Shown: positions 25,076-37,564, counted from the stretch's first letter. The stretch: 64,000 nucleotides of DNA from Eumeta japonica (GCA_005406025.1 BGZK01000746.1:62001-126000), one strand, 5' to 3'. Made by a program: numbers and translations. Notes: generated by a model not told the origin, from the sequence alone.

Positions 25076-25239
25076 CGAAATATTAGAATAAAATTTCCCT
25101 GATTAAAAATTCAAATTTCATCATATTTAATACTTTTCAATGAGTATTTATAAACAGGGTTTAAACATAGTAAAGATTATTAGATTTAAATTATAAAAAA
25201 AATTAGGAAGACGGTTAACCCTACCGGTGATCTCTGCAA

Positions 25240-25700
25240 CTTCCCGCTGATTCCGTAATCTCATGCAAAAGTCTCAAACTGCACTTATTACGTTTTTAAG
25301 CTCTTTGAGCTCAAAAATATCATTTTCGTGTCATTTTGAGCTCTCCACTCTCAAAGAGATAGCTGGTCAATGCTTTTGAGCTCTTCGAGCTTATGCCGAT
25401 CGGTTCAATACTTTTTGAGTTTACCTCAGACAAAGAAAACAAAATCGGAATTTTGAGTTCCTCTTTTAATAGGAGCTGTATTTGGGCATTTGCAAAGATA
25501 TTTTGGGGGGAGATAATTTATTTGATTTTAATAAAAGTTTTTAACAGGAGTTTTGTTTGGATATTTCCGCTGAAGTTTTAAAACTTTACCGGAAGCGCCC
25601 ATCTAAAACTCCTATTAAAAAAAATTATGAAAATCAAATAAATCGTCTTCTCCCAAAATATTTCAGGAAGTAACTCAAAATCCCGACTTTAGAAGGTCCA
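25240..25700. repeat. Foldback inverted repeat beside TTTTGAGCTC-rich DNA
   Basis: Bases about 25447-25560 (ATTTTGAGTTCCTC..., ATATTTTGGGGGGAGATAAT, TTATTTGATTTTAATAAAAG, ACAGGAGTTTTG) reappear inverted at about 25590-25697 (ATCTAAAACTCC, AAAATCAAATAAATCGTCTT, CTCCCAAAATATTTCAGG, AACTCAAAATCCCG). The arms meet around CTGAAGTTTTAAAACTTTACC, so the whole can fold into one long imperfect hairpin, like a foldback transposable element. Upstream (25290-25395) the word TTTTGAGCTC or its variants recurs several times. Confidence 0.55.
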
Positions 25701-25709
25701 TCATAGAAA

Positions 25710-25919
25710 GTGGATTACGGGGGCATAAGCAATGGAAAATTGATATTTCCAAGCCACAGCACGGTATACCTGAAGTTCGGTAGGAATATCTCTTTTGACA
25801 CGTTGAGGTTAATTAAAAAACTCCCAAATAATTGTTTAAAGAGGGGCGGAAACAAAGTTATGATGATGTTGTATGTAAATATAATTCAAGATTTCAAAAG
25901 CTTTTTAATCACAAAATAG
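25710..25919 (+). other. Small unrecognised ORF
   Basis: A 69-codon frame (starts MDYGGISNGK; contains FPSHSTVYLKFGRNISFDTL) has a balanced composition unlike the AT-driven noise nearby, but no family is recognised and no splice context is clear. It may be a fragment of the repeat next to it. Confidence 0.2.
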
Positions 25920-26164
25920 TTAGAATTTGTCAGTTGTAAATTAAATCAGGAAACCGTGCAGCATCATCTAATCAGATTTTTTTTATGCATAAATAGTCTT
26001 TTCGTTTAGAAAAACTAACGAAAATGCTATAACAATTGTAATTTATGATTTCCAAAATATATAAATTATATAAAAAAAAATATATTTTACGAATATTAAA
26101 TCTGCATTTCCGAGTAAAGGAAATTTGTGTTAAATTTCAAGGCTAACCTAAAATGTAGATTTTA

Positions 26165-26570
26165 AACGTAATCGGTAGTATTCGCCCAGCGAAGCGGGCG
26201 GGAACGGCTAGTACTAAATAAACCGGATCCGGCACAAGAGCGATGCGACCACTAAACCTTATTTACATGAATAGTTCCTCCGATTATTGATAGACGAGCG
26301 GCGTGCGCGGGCGTTTTCAATTGTATATCGTTTCAGTACTCGAAGAAGATTCAATTTTCCCAACGCGGCCGATACGCGGCGCCGCTGCTTCAGCGAGGCG
26401 TTGTTATATCCACAATCCTGTTCTTTCGCCATTCACTGCCCCCGTATGCGGTTTCCGCGCCATTATTATGTGCAAATTTTTCGATATAGCGCCCTCATCG
26501 TGTGCGCCATCGAGTTCTTTCAGATCTCGCCCGGCGTATCGGGTTAGCATCGTCTAGTGTAACAATGGGT
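26165..26570. other. Repeat terminus and CpG-rich block
   Basis: CGCCCAGCGAAGCGGGCGGG AACGGCTAGT (26173-26212) is the terminal sequence of the ACTAGCTGT-type repeat, in plus orientation. Immediately downstream, 26220-26560 is CpG-rich (GACGAGCGGCGTGCGCGGGC, GCGGCGCCGCTGC). Frames of about 85 codons cross it on both strands without any motif, as expected of GC-rich non-coding DNA. Possible promoter or enhancer block. Confidence 0.4.
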
Positions 26571-27710
26571 CCTTACGAGTTACTAGTATTCAATAAAGTT
26601 TGGTGTTTGTAATTTTCAGGGTTCCGTGCCTAAATAAAGAAGGTCCCTACGAAAGCTTCAGATAATCATTATTAGTGATTGCTCCTATCTGCTTGTGAGA
26701 GAAGTTCTATGCTCTGAATTTTATGCTATTAAGTAAGGTTTTTAATTAACCATGCACCCGCTAAAGTATACACAGTTCCACTATCTTTCTATTTAGGTTT
26801 GTGGGGTTTATACCTTAACTTTTCATGCTAACCTCGAACGGGTTGGCTAGCGACAGTTGTCATAAGTGCGGTGACAAATTCCGGGACTGCCTAGCGTGCT
26901 GTCAGAGACATAAAGCGTACGGTGAAATTTGTCTTTGAAATTCATTGATCAATTCGTCCCTGTTCGAGATGGAAAGTAGAGCTCCCGGTTCGAAGGCAAC
27001 GTACTTAATCACTGAGCTGTACATAACATTAGGTACGTCTTGTTTTGATGTGTCAGATTTATATCGTCCCAAAGTACAAGTATAGGTATCGGTTTTAGGG
27101 ACTTTATACTTTAAGCCCTTCGCGCCGACGCAGTGCGGCTTGCGTTACCAACGACCGTTGTCATCGATTCGGTGACAACGTATACTGGGATTGAAGGCTT
27201 AACAAGCCTTTAAGTCAGTGAGAAAGTGGCTTAATTGACCTAAAAACTAAATGGATATTTCTTCAATATTTGAAACCTATATTTTCCGAGTCAAAGATGA
27301 CACGCTGGCTGTGCAAGCGCCATTGTTCTGTTTGATTTACAAAATTAACCGATCCACTTTAATGGAGTATTAACTTACGATCTCTCCATAACTTGAAAAC
27401 TTTAATTATGATTCATAATAACGCATTAATTGTATTTCGTAACAAAGAAAAAATTTCAATTTAATTATGTAACGTTTCTCAGACGCCATATTGAATAGCA
27501 ATGTTTTTATTTTATTATCGAAAGGCGTACCCTTCAATTTTCAAGTCGTAAATTCGATCATTATAAGGTATGCTACAACCTGTAACAAATTTCGAAGCTT
27601 TGGAAGTTAACTAAATTCATAGGGTACTGAAATTAATTCCTCGATAATTTATTATGCAATTTTATAGTTTTATTTTCATGAAAATACTTCAACAAATTAT
27701 AATACAGAGA
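26571..27710. other. No gene; repeat fragments
   Basis: CAGGGTTCCGTGCCTAAATA (26620) is another GGGTTCCG repeat start. Two stretches, about 26815-26945 and 27060-27200, share layout (tacctt aacttttc/..., CAGTTGTCAT/CCGTTGTCAT, GTGCGGTGACAA/TTCGGTGACAA) and look like diverged copies of one repeat. No coding signal. Confidence 0.4.
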
Positions 27711-27881
27711 TATACGCACAAGCGTACGCTTGCACGCACGCGCAAACACATTCATGCAGGCACGAATGCACATACGCGCGCACTCACGAACGCACATACG
27801 CAGCACGTGCACACGCACGCACTTAGCACGCCCACATGCACGAACACACACGCGCGCGCGCGTACGCATGCACACGCACAC
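27711..27881. repeat. Alternating purine-pyrimidine tract (ACGC/CACG)
   Basis: About 170 bases of degenerate ACGCAC, CACGCG, CATACGCG and a pure CGCGCGCGCG run near 27850-27862. Open frames on both strands are low-complexity artefacts (Ala/Arg/Cys or Thr/His-rich). Confidence 0.8.
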
Positions 27882-28139
27882 TTGGTAATTGCCTTTAGTA
27901 AACCATTTAACTCTTACTTATTTATCAAGTAATTACAGAAAACATTCCGTAGGCCTGTTATTATTTCACCTTTTATAGCAATTAACTTCGGCTTTAGTTG
28001 GCGCGCAATACAAACGTATAACGTAACGCCGGAACAATATTGCTAAACTAATCTTCGTTCAATGTTTGCCAATTAAGGGCCCTCGAATAAACAAACAGAC
28101 ACTAAATTGAACCGAAGTATAAACGATAACTCATAAACA

Positions 28140-28730
28140 CGTGTTACATCCGTACGAAAATTGGAACGTAGTGTTGCCATAATGAACTGGCAACGGCTGA
28201 TTTAATATACGAATTTGGTAACATCAGCACCCGGATAATGGCGACGCGAATACAGCTTTGTTTGCCTTAGAGATGTGCTTTGAAATATCGTTAATTAACC
28301 TGATTCGAATTTTTTAGTTAGCTTGAGTCTTTTAGTTGTATGTGTGTATCGCAGAGAATGAAATTATGGAAATGAAGATCGTATTATTATTTAACCTATT
28401 TTATTGTAGAACTCAAGTGTTTTATGATATATAATAAAAAATATAATAATCACAATATGATATTGATACATGAGATTGTTATTGTACTTGCTATCGTTAT
28501 TTATTCAAAATATATTTAACAATTGACGATAATTATAGTACATAATATGACTTGCGTAATATATTGTAGGTAAAAAATGTTTAACGAATTAAAATTGTTT
28601 AAACATTCACGACATGTTTTTAGCAGTCTATTCTATCTATATATGATAAAGCTATGGTTTATGTACCTTTTGCGAAGGATGGAAAATATATATATTTTTG
28701 GGCATTTATCGAAAGGACAACAACTCTATC
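28140..28730. other. No gene recognised
   Basis: AT-rich DNA with a modest GC-richer patch at 28150-28270. Nothing supportable. Confidence 0.35.
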
Positions 28731-29150
28731 GGCAACCGGCGACACACAACTACGCGCGCGCACGCTACGTGCAGTAAAGTTTTGTTGGCGCAAAACAATT
28801 TTCGCTAAACGTTATCCAAGCGGCGCGTTCGCGAACCGTGAAAATTGTTTTGATGGCGCGAACGATTTTCACCAGCGAAATAGTGAGCCCGCAAACGGTT
28901 TCGGCGATGGGCGCCAGAACGTTGCCGCGGCCGTGACACTTAGCGCCACGCGGCGCCTCCCCTAAACAACCGTGTGCGTCTAAAATTTTAGTGGCTGCCT
29001 CGCGCTGCAGCCGTTGCGCTACTCGAATACATACATTACGTAAACGAATCTAGATAAGTTTTTATTCGAAGCTAAAACTCTATAGACACATTGAACGATT
29101 TTCGAACGAGTAGAATCTTAGGAGTTCGCGTCACCTCGTCACCGCGTCAC
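28731..29150. promoter_or_regulatory. CpG-rich block with stem-loop; possible regulatory region
   Basis: The densest CpG stretch of its neighbourhood (GCGCGCGCACGCTACG, CCGCGGCCGTGAC, GCGCCACGCGGCGCC). CAAAACAATTTTC (28789-28801) and GAAAATTGTTTTG (about 28838-28850) are a perfect 13-base inverted pair flanked by GGCGC and GGCGC. A 103-codon plus-strand frame crosses the block but has no known motif. I infer a regulatory or promoter role only from composition. Confidence 0.3.
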
Positions 29151-29605
29151 CAACATATTAATTCAGTATATTTTAATATTCCTTTATGCGATATGAGCGA
29201 TTTTATACTAATGCAGCATGTGTGAAAATTTGTTCATGCGCATTGGACGATTTTTATATGAGTACAATTTTATGACTTGACGTCTGTCAAATTTCTCGAA
29301 TCAATATTCAATTCATTGGATAGGAATTCCTAGTGGAAGAACAGATTCGAGGGTCGGCGGTGGGTTGCATGCTACATGTTAATGGATATTGCAAACAAGC
29401 GTCAAATATTCATGAAGTTAACAAAACATTTTTTGCTGTGCAGATCTTATCAGACGGAAAGCGAGTATACGACAACACCTAGTTAAATGTGCAAATCTTA
29501 ACGATTCGTTGTAGTACATTAAACAATCATTTTATTACATCGAATGAAATACAAAAAAAATATGCTCGTTTCTCTGCCTTCATTTGTAATCCGTTTCAAA
29601 ACACT

Positions 29606-29830
29606 TCAATTAACTTCCCAATTATGTTATATTTGAGAAGTTAATTGAGTTTGAGTCTCGCACAAGACAAACATTTATTTGATTAAAATTTAATGTTTGT
29701 CTTGAGTCTGGGTATTTCTATGCGTTATGCGAATGAATTTAAAAATATGTATATATATATGAGTGTTCTATTAATTATTTGATACCGATAGTACAAGTCA
29801 CGTTACTCAGTTTGAGATCATTGATTGCGT
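29606..29830 (+). mobile_element. SINE copy 2, head-truncated
   Basis: From GTCTCGCACAAGACAAACAT to TTTGTCTTGAGTCTGGGTAT this matches the body of the SINE at 11291-11575; the tRNA head is largely missing. Just before it TCAATTAACTTC (29606) and GAAGTTAATTGA (29637) form a 12-base inverted pair, which may be part of the insertion junction. Confidence 0.65.
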
Positions 29831-30639
29831 GTCAAAAGTTATTTTTTATTTATTCATTCGATTATTTAGTCGCTGTCTATTTAAATAAAGTCGCACATCA
29901 CATTTCATTTCGTTTCAAATTTTAAAGGTTACAGAAATTTACTCGGATTTTCAAATTCCGTCAAAAAATATTTACGACTCGCAGTAAACTTTCAATCACT
30001 GTTGAGTTTACACTAACAATTTACATCATTTTTTTTTTATCAGCATTCGTACACAACTTTTCACTGGTGAAGATGAGAGCAAACATTGGTTTGATCATAT
30101 TTTAATGATTTGTTAGTTTTAATGTCACATATCTCGTAAGCACCGATGTAAATCTGCATTCAAAATACCGCTATTTATATAATAAATTCAGCATAAATAA
30201 TATTATAAATTGTACATAGTATAACTTATTAATATAAATTAAATAAAGCAAAAATAAAATCACTGGATTTTATTATGTATTCTTTCCAAGGAGCGAACGA
30301 GCATACGGACATCCGCATTCCCAAGGGGGTTATTAGTGCGTTGCTGATCTTATAGAAATAGTGCAATGCCATACGGTTAATACCTTGGAATCTAGGGCCT
30401 TTGAATGAATCCTTGTTAAACCTTGTGGAATGTGTTTTTAATGCTAAATATAACAATGTTAAAGGATTTATTATTTTCGATTTCAATTTTTCATTGTTAA
30501 TATAGATGGCTATTAATTTTTTGGGATTGTCCTTCATTTTCTATGAAAAATTTCAATTTATTGCCGTTTAAACTTAGAATTGAGAAATGAGAACTATTAC
30601 AAACTTGTCCTTGTGGTTCCAATTGATGGGTTTGTAAGA

Positions 30640-31475
30640 CAAAAGAAATTTTTAGCGAATTCCAAAAATAGAGTGGCCTTATTGATGTGGTACCTAGAAA
30701 CACTTGTGTAAAATGAAATATTTTCTTGCCAAGCGGGGCTGGTGCCGACAGGTTAATAATTGAAACCGCAATTGGTTTGCGATCTGAAAACATTGTCGAA
30801 GAAGAGGAAGTGGATCTTTTAGTTTTACTGACTGCGCTCTCACCAACCGATCGAGGAATTTATTTTCGAAAACCATGCAAAGGCGAAATATCACTAAAAG
30901 TGTACAATTCAAATAGCTTGGGAACAATATTACCAAAATGTAAACAGAGTATTCTGTTCTTACACGCTTTCGCTGACTGTGACACGAAGTGTGTTTCTTT
31001 CCAACGTGGAAAAAATGTGTGTGCAAAAAATTTCGAGTAACGGCTGGACTTGCAAAACGCTGCGGCAGTTTTTGAAAATGAATGCAAAATGCCGGTTGCA
31101 TTTTAAACCCTGGTATCACATGCACTATTGCTTTATACGCTGTCCAAAAAAAAATCTAAACACTCTAAGATCCAACTGTTTTATAAAGAAAATAGCTGAA
31201 AATAGCTACTTTAAACTGCCGTCTTTGCCCTGCTGCGGATGGTGCTCTTGCATACTTTAGAAGAGTTTACCTGCACCAAACATGAAACGGAAGAGAAATA
31301 GCACCAGAGGAATGGTGTAGAGAATATGAATGCGGAAGACTGACGCCGGAAACAATGACGCGTCTACCAGCTCCACAATCCTTACTGAAAATGAATATTG
31401 CACAAGCAAAACAGAATCTTGTGTGTGTAGGAAATGTGGATTAAATTGCATTGTAGGTCGTTTGGAATTCAATGC
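30640..31475 (+). pseudogene. Relic of a PIN-like/Cys-rich-tail transposon-like protein
   Basis: In the longest open part (30726-31040) GADRLIIETAIGL, EEEEVDLLVLLTALSPTDRG and QSILFLHAFADCDT appear in order. They match an uncharacterised animal protein family with the blocks DADRLIVxTA, GEDVDLLVLLTAL and ILFLHAFxGCDTT, whose spaced Asp residues suggest a PIN/FEN-like nuclease. Upstream (from about 30645) KKFLANSKNRVALLMWYLET fits the same family. Downstream, in shifted frames, come RLDLQNAAAVFEN, PKKNLNTL, KKIAENSYFKLPSLP, then RLPAPQSLLT and a Cys-rich end CVCRKCGLNC (about 31408-31440). Several frameshifts and stops break it. Family members are often in multiple copies, so this is probably mobile-element derived. 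Function of the family is not established to my knowledge. Confidence 0.6.
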
Positions 31476-31479
31476 CAAC

Positions 31480-32350
31480 AGGCTGTTCTAATCCTTTATC
31501 TGTAATCGAAATTAATGACATCGACGACGACGACAATAATACACATAGCCAATAAATTTTTTTTCGCTTTTTGTGTAATGAAGTAGTAAATGTATATTTT
31601 TTAATCTCCTCTTATTTCCATTAATGTATTATTTTACCAATTTATTTGTATCTTTGGTCCGAAAGATATACGACTTGGAACAATTTGTTTTATTGTCAAT
31701 TTTTCCTCCTTTTTTTTTTATAAATTTATTATTTTTTGAGAAATAATTATAAATTAACATTAAACTTACTATACAAATACAGTATATAAAACTGAAATAT
31801 TTATTGTAAGCTTTTTCTTTCATATCCCTCTCATTTTTTATTAATTATTGTTATGAAGTGTTGTAATAAAGATCGACAAATTTTTATCCATTAATTTTTT
31901 ACCAACGATTTTAATAATGCTGTCGAAAAGGCTTTACTAAAATTCATTCAAAGGCTCAGGATTCCGAGGTTTTACGATTTTTATGCCCTACTATACTCCA
32001 ATAAAAGGAATATTTTGCTTTTTTAAATACTCTTTTCTTGTAAATGACTGGGATATTCCCATAATGGTTGATCATTCCAGATCTTTACGACACTGCAGCA
32101 AATTGCGGATGAAGCGTACCATAGTAGAACTTTAGCCTTAAATATTAGTGGTGGCTATAATTTGTTGCATTCCTTTTCTTCAAAAACATTTTCTACCTTT
32201 CGAAGAAGACAAACCGAAGTTAGGTTTAATATTAAAACTTAAAGATGAAATACATAAAAAAAAATTAAAAGTCAGTACAACCTCCGGAGTGCATTTTAGT
32301 GAAAGTAATCAAAGCACGTTTTAAATATCCCAAATGGGTGTATATTATAC
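31480..32350. other. No gene recognised
   Basis: AT-rich DNA. A (GAC)n-like run ATCGACGACGACGACAATAA at about 31513 may be the acidic C-terminal codons of the preceding relic. Confidence 0.4.
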
Positions 32351-32352
32351 AA

Positions 32353-32555
32353 CTAGCTGTCCCGCCCGCTTCGCTGGGTAATTTTTATTATAAATAAAAT
32401 GGCGAAGGATTTACGGAATTCGAAAAATGAGTAGCCTAGAACCATCTACAAATCATTCCGCATCGAATGGTCCCAGTCCCATGTCTATACGTTTAGTAGT
32501 TTTTACATGATTGACGAATAAAAACAACCTATTTTCATTATATATGTATAGATAC
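32353..32555 (-). repeat. ACTAGCTGT-family dispersed repeat
   Basis: Starts ACTAGCTGTCCCGCCCGC and contains AACCATCTACAAATCATTCC GCATCGAATGGTCCCA; ends near ATATATGTATAGATAC. This is the reverse orientation of the copy at 23835 and of the terminus at 26173. Non-coding. Confidence 0.7.
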
Positions 32556-32869
32556 ACTAACCTTTTTATTTATGTATTACACGGAATCTTATATAAAGCT
32601 TTATATAAAATTATATATAACATAATAAAAGCGAAATTCTAAATTTCAAGTGAATGAATAAATCCAGAAATTCCTTTACATTTATGGCGATTTCATTGTA
32701 TTTTTGAATCTGTTGAGGAATTAGTAATGAAATTTTGCGTTGCGTAAAGCGCAATGATTGTACCTTAAAAGTTTTATAATTAAAATCAAATTAAAAATTT
32801 TAGGATAGAATTGACTGCTTTTGATACGTTGTAAGTGTCAATGTAGGTAAATATTTTATCTTGTTTTAA

Positions 32870-33665
32870 CCTATTGCAAAAAAAGAGGAGGTTCTCAATT
32901 AAATTTGTATTTTTTAATGTTGGTTACCTCAAAACTCTGTCATTTATTAACCGCTTTGGAAAATTATATTCTTAATTAAAAGGATACACTTCCTGATTGG
33001 TCCCATTTTTTTCAAAGTCTATTTGATGAGGTCCATTAGGAATCGAAGGGCGTCTTCACATAATGTAGAACATTTGTATTTAGAAAGTATCATGTTATAG
33101 TGATTTGGAGTGATGAAGAAGATCACAGATAGCAATCGGTCTCCTCGGTGATAAGTATTTCATGGGTGGCAATAAGACTATTAAGATAGTTATTTATAAC
33201 AGACAATATTAAAATGAATGATTTTGATGAAAATGGAACCTTGGAACTGATCTGATGATGAACTCTATAATAAATCAAAGTATTCTAGCCGTGTTTGGGC
33301 TTATAGAAATTATTGTTATGAAATGTACGATGACTATAAAGAATTTTTAACCGATTTTAAAAAAGGAGAAGGTTATATATTTGTCAGTATTTATATATAT
33401 TTTTTCAGCTATAATTTCGTCAATTGTGGACAGATTACGAAAATTCTTTTTTTTTATTTGAAAGAGTATGCTCTCGAGGTGATCTTATAATCATCAAAAC
33501 AGGGTCTGATGATGGGATGCCAGGGAAATCGAAGTATACCCTCAAACATTATAGGCACGTATAGTGTGTTTGAGCTCTTTTTTTAGTTTTTCAAGTTTTT
33601 GCGTTTAGGAGTTATCATCTCGCGCTGCTGAGCTGATGATGGAAGCCACAGCATCCCTTAACAGT
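32870..33665 (+). repeat. Two tandem copies of the AAAAAAGGAGGAGGTT-type repeat
   Basis: Copy one begins GCAAAAAAAGAGGAGGTTCTC (32877) with TTTTTTTCAAAGTCTATTTGA at about 33010. Copy two begins CCGATTTTAAAAAAGGAGAA (33352) with GGGTCTGATGATGGGATGCC at 33502 and GAGCTGATGATGGAAGCC at 33630. Both follow the well-known lepidopteran element with ACCGACTTCAAAAAAGGAGG near its start. Confidence 0.65.
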
Positions 33666-36600
33666 TCGATGTTGAGGAAAAATACTGCGATTTATTTTCA
33701 GAAATTACTCATTAATCGCTATTAGTATAACGTAACATGTACAGAATTAAAATTAAATACTTATTAATCTACGTACACGTTTTCATTAATTTATATAATT
33801 CCAACGTGGAAATCTTAGCAAGAACACATCGGAGCTTCTTAACGATAACAGTAAAAATGGGGTGAATTAATTTAATGTGGAAGTGAATGAAAATGTCGGT
33901 ATAAATTGAAAAACTGTTATGTTATAAAGAATAGGATAAATATATATATAGTTTGTATAATTAGTTTTTGTACTCCAACTAAAAATGTAGACATTGAAAT
34001 TACTAGAAGCGAACAATAAAGTCGAGATCGGAACTGCTGGTCAATTTAATCAACCATGGCTTAATCCATATGCAAAGTAACTAATGAATTATGAAGTTAA
34101 AGTTACTCGATAACTAAAAAATGTGAAATGAAGTAATTTAGTTACAATACAATAAAACCCGTTAAAACATATTTAAATGTTGTTTTAAACAGACACGAAA
34201 AATAACTTATTAGTAATCTTTCAAGTCTGCGTGCTTAAAAAAAAATATTTAAAAGGATTTTGGAGGCGGTTTTATTATTTTAAGTCATAGTAAACTTGAC
34301 CGAGGCCCTTGGCCCTTCATTACTGATATCATAAACAATAATTCAATAATTACAGAACGCAAAAGTATTCTGTTGCTAAATTTATACCTGGTTCTCAGCA
34401 AACTCTGCATCAGATTCACTACACTTTCGAGATTTTCAAGGCCAAAAATTAGGGTTCGTTTGTCGTTTGACAACGTTTCAGTCGGTTTGTTATTCTCTCG
34501 TATACCAAGAAGGCCCCAATGCAAATATAGGTTTTGAAAGTGTATATGTGCATCAACATTATAAGATCGTTTTTGAATTTTCAGAACGCATGCAAAACCG
34601 TATTGTTGTCATGAATGCAAATAAATAAATAAAATGCCAGTGCGATTTTCACGTCAAACTGCTATCAAAATAATTTCAAAATTTTAGTCCGTCAATATCA
34701 GTGGGCATCGCATAGCAGTCCCAAGGGAAAATATATACCTAGTTTTCGACTAACAAAAGTATATTATTTTTAATGGCACTAACTGGAATTCTGTGCAAAG
34801 TTCTCGTTTTTCAGATCGGCTTTGAAGCGAATATGGTTCCTACGCGTGCTGTTAGTCCGATTTCAAGTATGTGATAACAGTCGCAAAAGCTTATAAGTCC
34901 AATCAGATGGGGTCGCTTCGATCGAAGTCTGCGTGATGTTTAGTCAGTTCAGTTCTGTTCTAAGGACCAGGGTTTGTTTGCTAACGATTTTATCCTCATA
35001 TTGGTCTTTGGAACGAGGGAATATCAGTTTTGGATTTGTGTTAGCCTCGTTTATTATTAGCGACAGCCGGGGTCATATCGGTCTCTAACTGGTGTGCCTG
35101 TCACATTCTACTTTGAGTATTTTTTTTTTATTGGAACGCAATTTTGAAGCGAAATTCCTTAAAGTGGGTTGTAGTAGGAGTTGACTGGTACAAATCGTAA
35201 TGTAACGAAAAAGCGTTTTGCCTTTTTCGTACATCTTTTTTTTTCTGTTGAAATTTATTATTTAGGATTTTCTATACAATTTATATTTCAATTATTTGCA
35301 TCTAACTTTAAATGAATATTTTTCCTAAAATACTAAATGAAATTCTTTGATTTTATTCTTTACTTTGCATTATTTGTATTGAAAAAGAAACTTTGTTCCT
35401 GACAGGAGTGCCCCGACGCCACATTTAGTTTTTCAACGTTTAGTTTTTGTTTTTTGTTCCGTTTTTAGTATGTTCTTTGCAGAGTAAAGGGCATAATAAA
35501 AAGTCGGGAATAGTCAGATACACTTTCGTAGTAGAATATAAAGGAAAATATAAATAAATAAGGTTCGGTTGCTTGTGAGCTATATTGGTACATAGGAGAT
35601 CAAAAGCTCAAATTATTTGATTACAGCTTGCGTGAAATAATGTCGTTTTGAAAAAAGTTAAGTGATTTTAGTCTAACTTTAATTTATTAGTCATTTTTTC
35701 CATTTTTCCATATAATGACTTTATGACTTTTTGTCAAATAAGTTAAACAGAGAAGCAGTTCTGGCTTTTGCCCTTAAATTAAAACAGAAGCATATTAAAC
35801 CTTGATTCCTGACATTATCTCAGCATTGATGAGAGACAGAGAGTTTTATGATCAAGCCCTTCAATTTCAAAGGAAAGGAATGTGTATGGGTACATTTCTG
35901 CAGGAGAATAATACAAACTTGGCACAATACCACTAATCGATGAAGATGAGAAGTCTATGTGATGTCACCTGAAGTCAAGAAAATATAAAAGCATCTCATT
36001 CGTCCGCATATAAAGCATAAAGTCGAATTTGTAAAGGAAGTGTATAGTAAAAAAAAAAATGAATTATAAATTGATACTTAATTAAATAAAGGAATTAACG
36101 TTCTTCACTGTCCATCAAAAATATAATTGTATGTTTCATTACTTAAATTTTTTATATGCTAAAAATAAAATTATAGTATAGGAATTTGTAAACAATACCC
36201 TGATCAATTAATTGTTTTAGAAATTATTACTCGGAACAAAATTTGTATAACTGAATTTTTTTTTTCTACGGACGTGACTTTCGTTAAAATAGTTAAATAG
36301 TACGTTTACACAGTTATTACATTTTAATTTCAATTCAAATTTGCCAAATAAAATACTAAATTGCAAATGGCCAGTATTCTAAAAAACCAACTTCATAATA
36401 TGTAATCCACTAATTTTATTAATAACTAGCTATAACGGCGGAGGATATAACAAGAATTTCTTTGTTTTTATATCGAGCGACTTCTAATTCCATTATGTTT
36501 GTTAATAAGTAAGCTGTATGTAAATAAACTATTAATAAATTGTTTAATTAATAATGATTTCATTAACAACTAGCTATGCCCACGGATCCGCCCGGGAATG

Positions 36601-37560
36601 GATAATGAAGTCCTCCATTTTTTATATCGCGCGAACTCTATTTTAATCCTGATCTCGCCTCCAGTTTATACCTACATTAAATTTAAACTTGGCTTATTAA
36701 CTTTTAGTTTAGTATATATTCACTTATAATTTTTGTTCTTATACATGCGTGTATTGAATTAGTCTATTTAAAAATGATGCGACAATATCTCTTGTAATGA
36801 GTTACCCATATTTACAGGCAGGCATGGTCTCCATTATCCGTTAATTAAAAAGTCTACTAAACGATGATGAAGAGCTCCACTCTGTTACAAGTCCCACAAT
36901 CCTGTTCACTAGTCGATGTATTGGAATCGAAGTCGATTCGAATGTCATTCAATGACTGATTAATCTTTCAAATACTGCCGAAATTTATTAGCGTATGGAA
37001 TTTATCCACGAATAATTTCGTATAATAAATTCACATAGTTTCGAGCCGCGTATAACGAAGTGTAAATGGAATCTCGCTGCGAATTAACTTGATTGTTTTA
37101 GAAAATGAATACAAACTCGTATAATTTAATTTGGTCGTGTTTAGGGGAATTCCCCGCGTGTTCTCGCGGGGAACGCACTTAATCCAGGGGATTTTGTGTC
37201 GCTTTTAATGAAAAGAGTACCTAAACTAAATAATTCATCACCAAAACTCGCACACGTTTTTATATATCGTAAATTCTAGACTGTGGGAAGCATTTGTTTG
37301 CCTATTTGATGGGAATTCGTGCGACTGAACTTGAGTATATTCGAATAAATAGATTTTAGTATAGTATAGTTTTTAATATTGTACCATATATAGTTGACTT
37401 TGTAAATATTTAATCAAATTAAAAATTTACCCTGGCTTGTAACGTCGCAAATCGATCTTTCTTTCTTTCCTCTTGACTCATTGAATGCCTTGAAAATTTT
37501 AAGATGTATATACAAGAAAAAAAATATACAGAAATATTCTAACTTCTATTTCTTGATATA
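33666..37560. other. No gene recognised; short repeat bits
   Basis: AT-rich DNA. A 79-codon minus-strand frame (34285-34524; WGLLGIRENNKPTETLSN) looks more protein-like than its surroundings but has no known motif. AACTAGCTATAACGGCGG (36425) and AACTAGCTATGCCCACGG (36570) are termini of the ACTAGCTGT repeat family. Bases 37060-37190 are a small GC-richer patch. Confidence 0.35.
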
Positions 37561-37564
37561 ATTA

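Noticed and set aside
27633..27932. Cys/Arg-rich and Thr/His-rich ORFs on both strands
   Set aside because: Artefacts of the CA/CG alternating repeat.
30497..31125. Long minus-strand ORFs of 98 and 143 codons
   Set aside because: Antisense of the PIN-like relic; the plus strand carries the recognisable family blocks.
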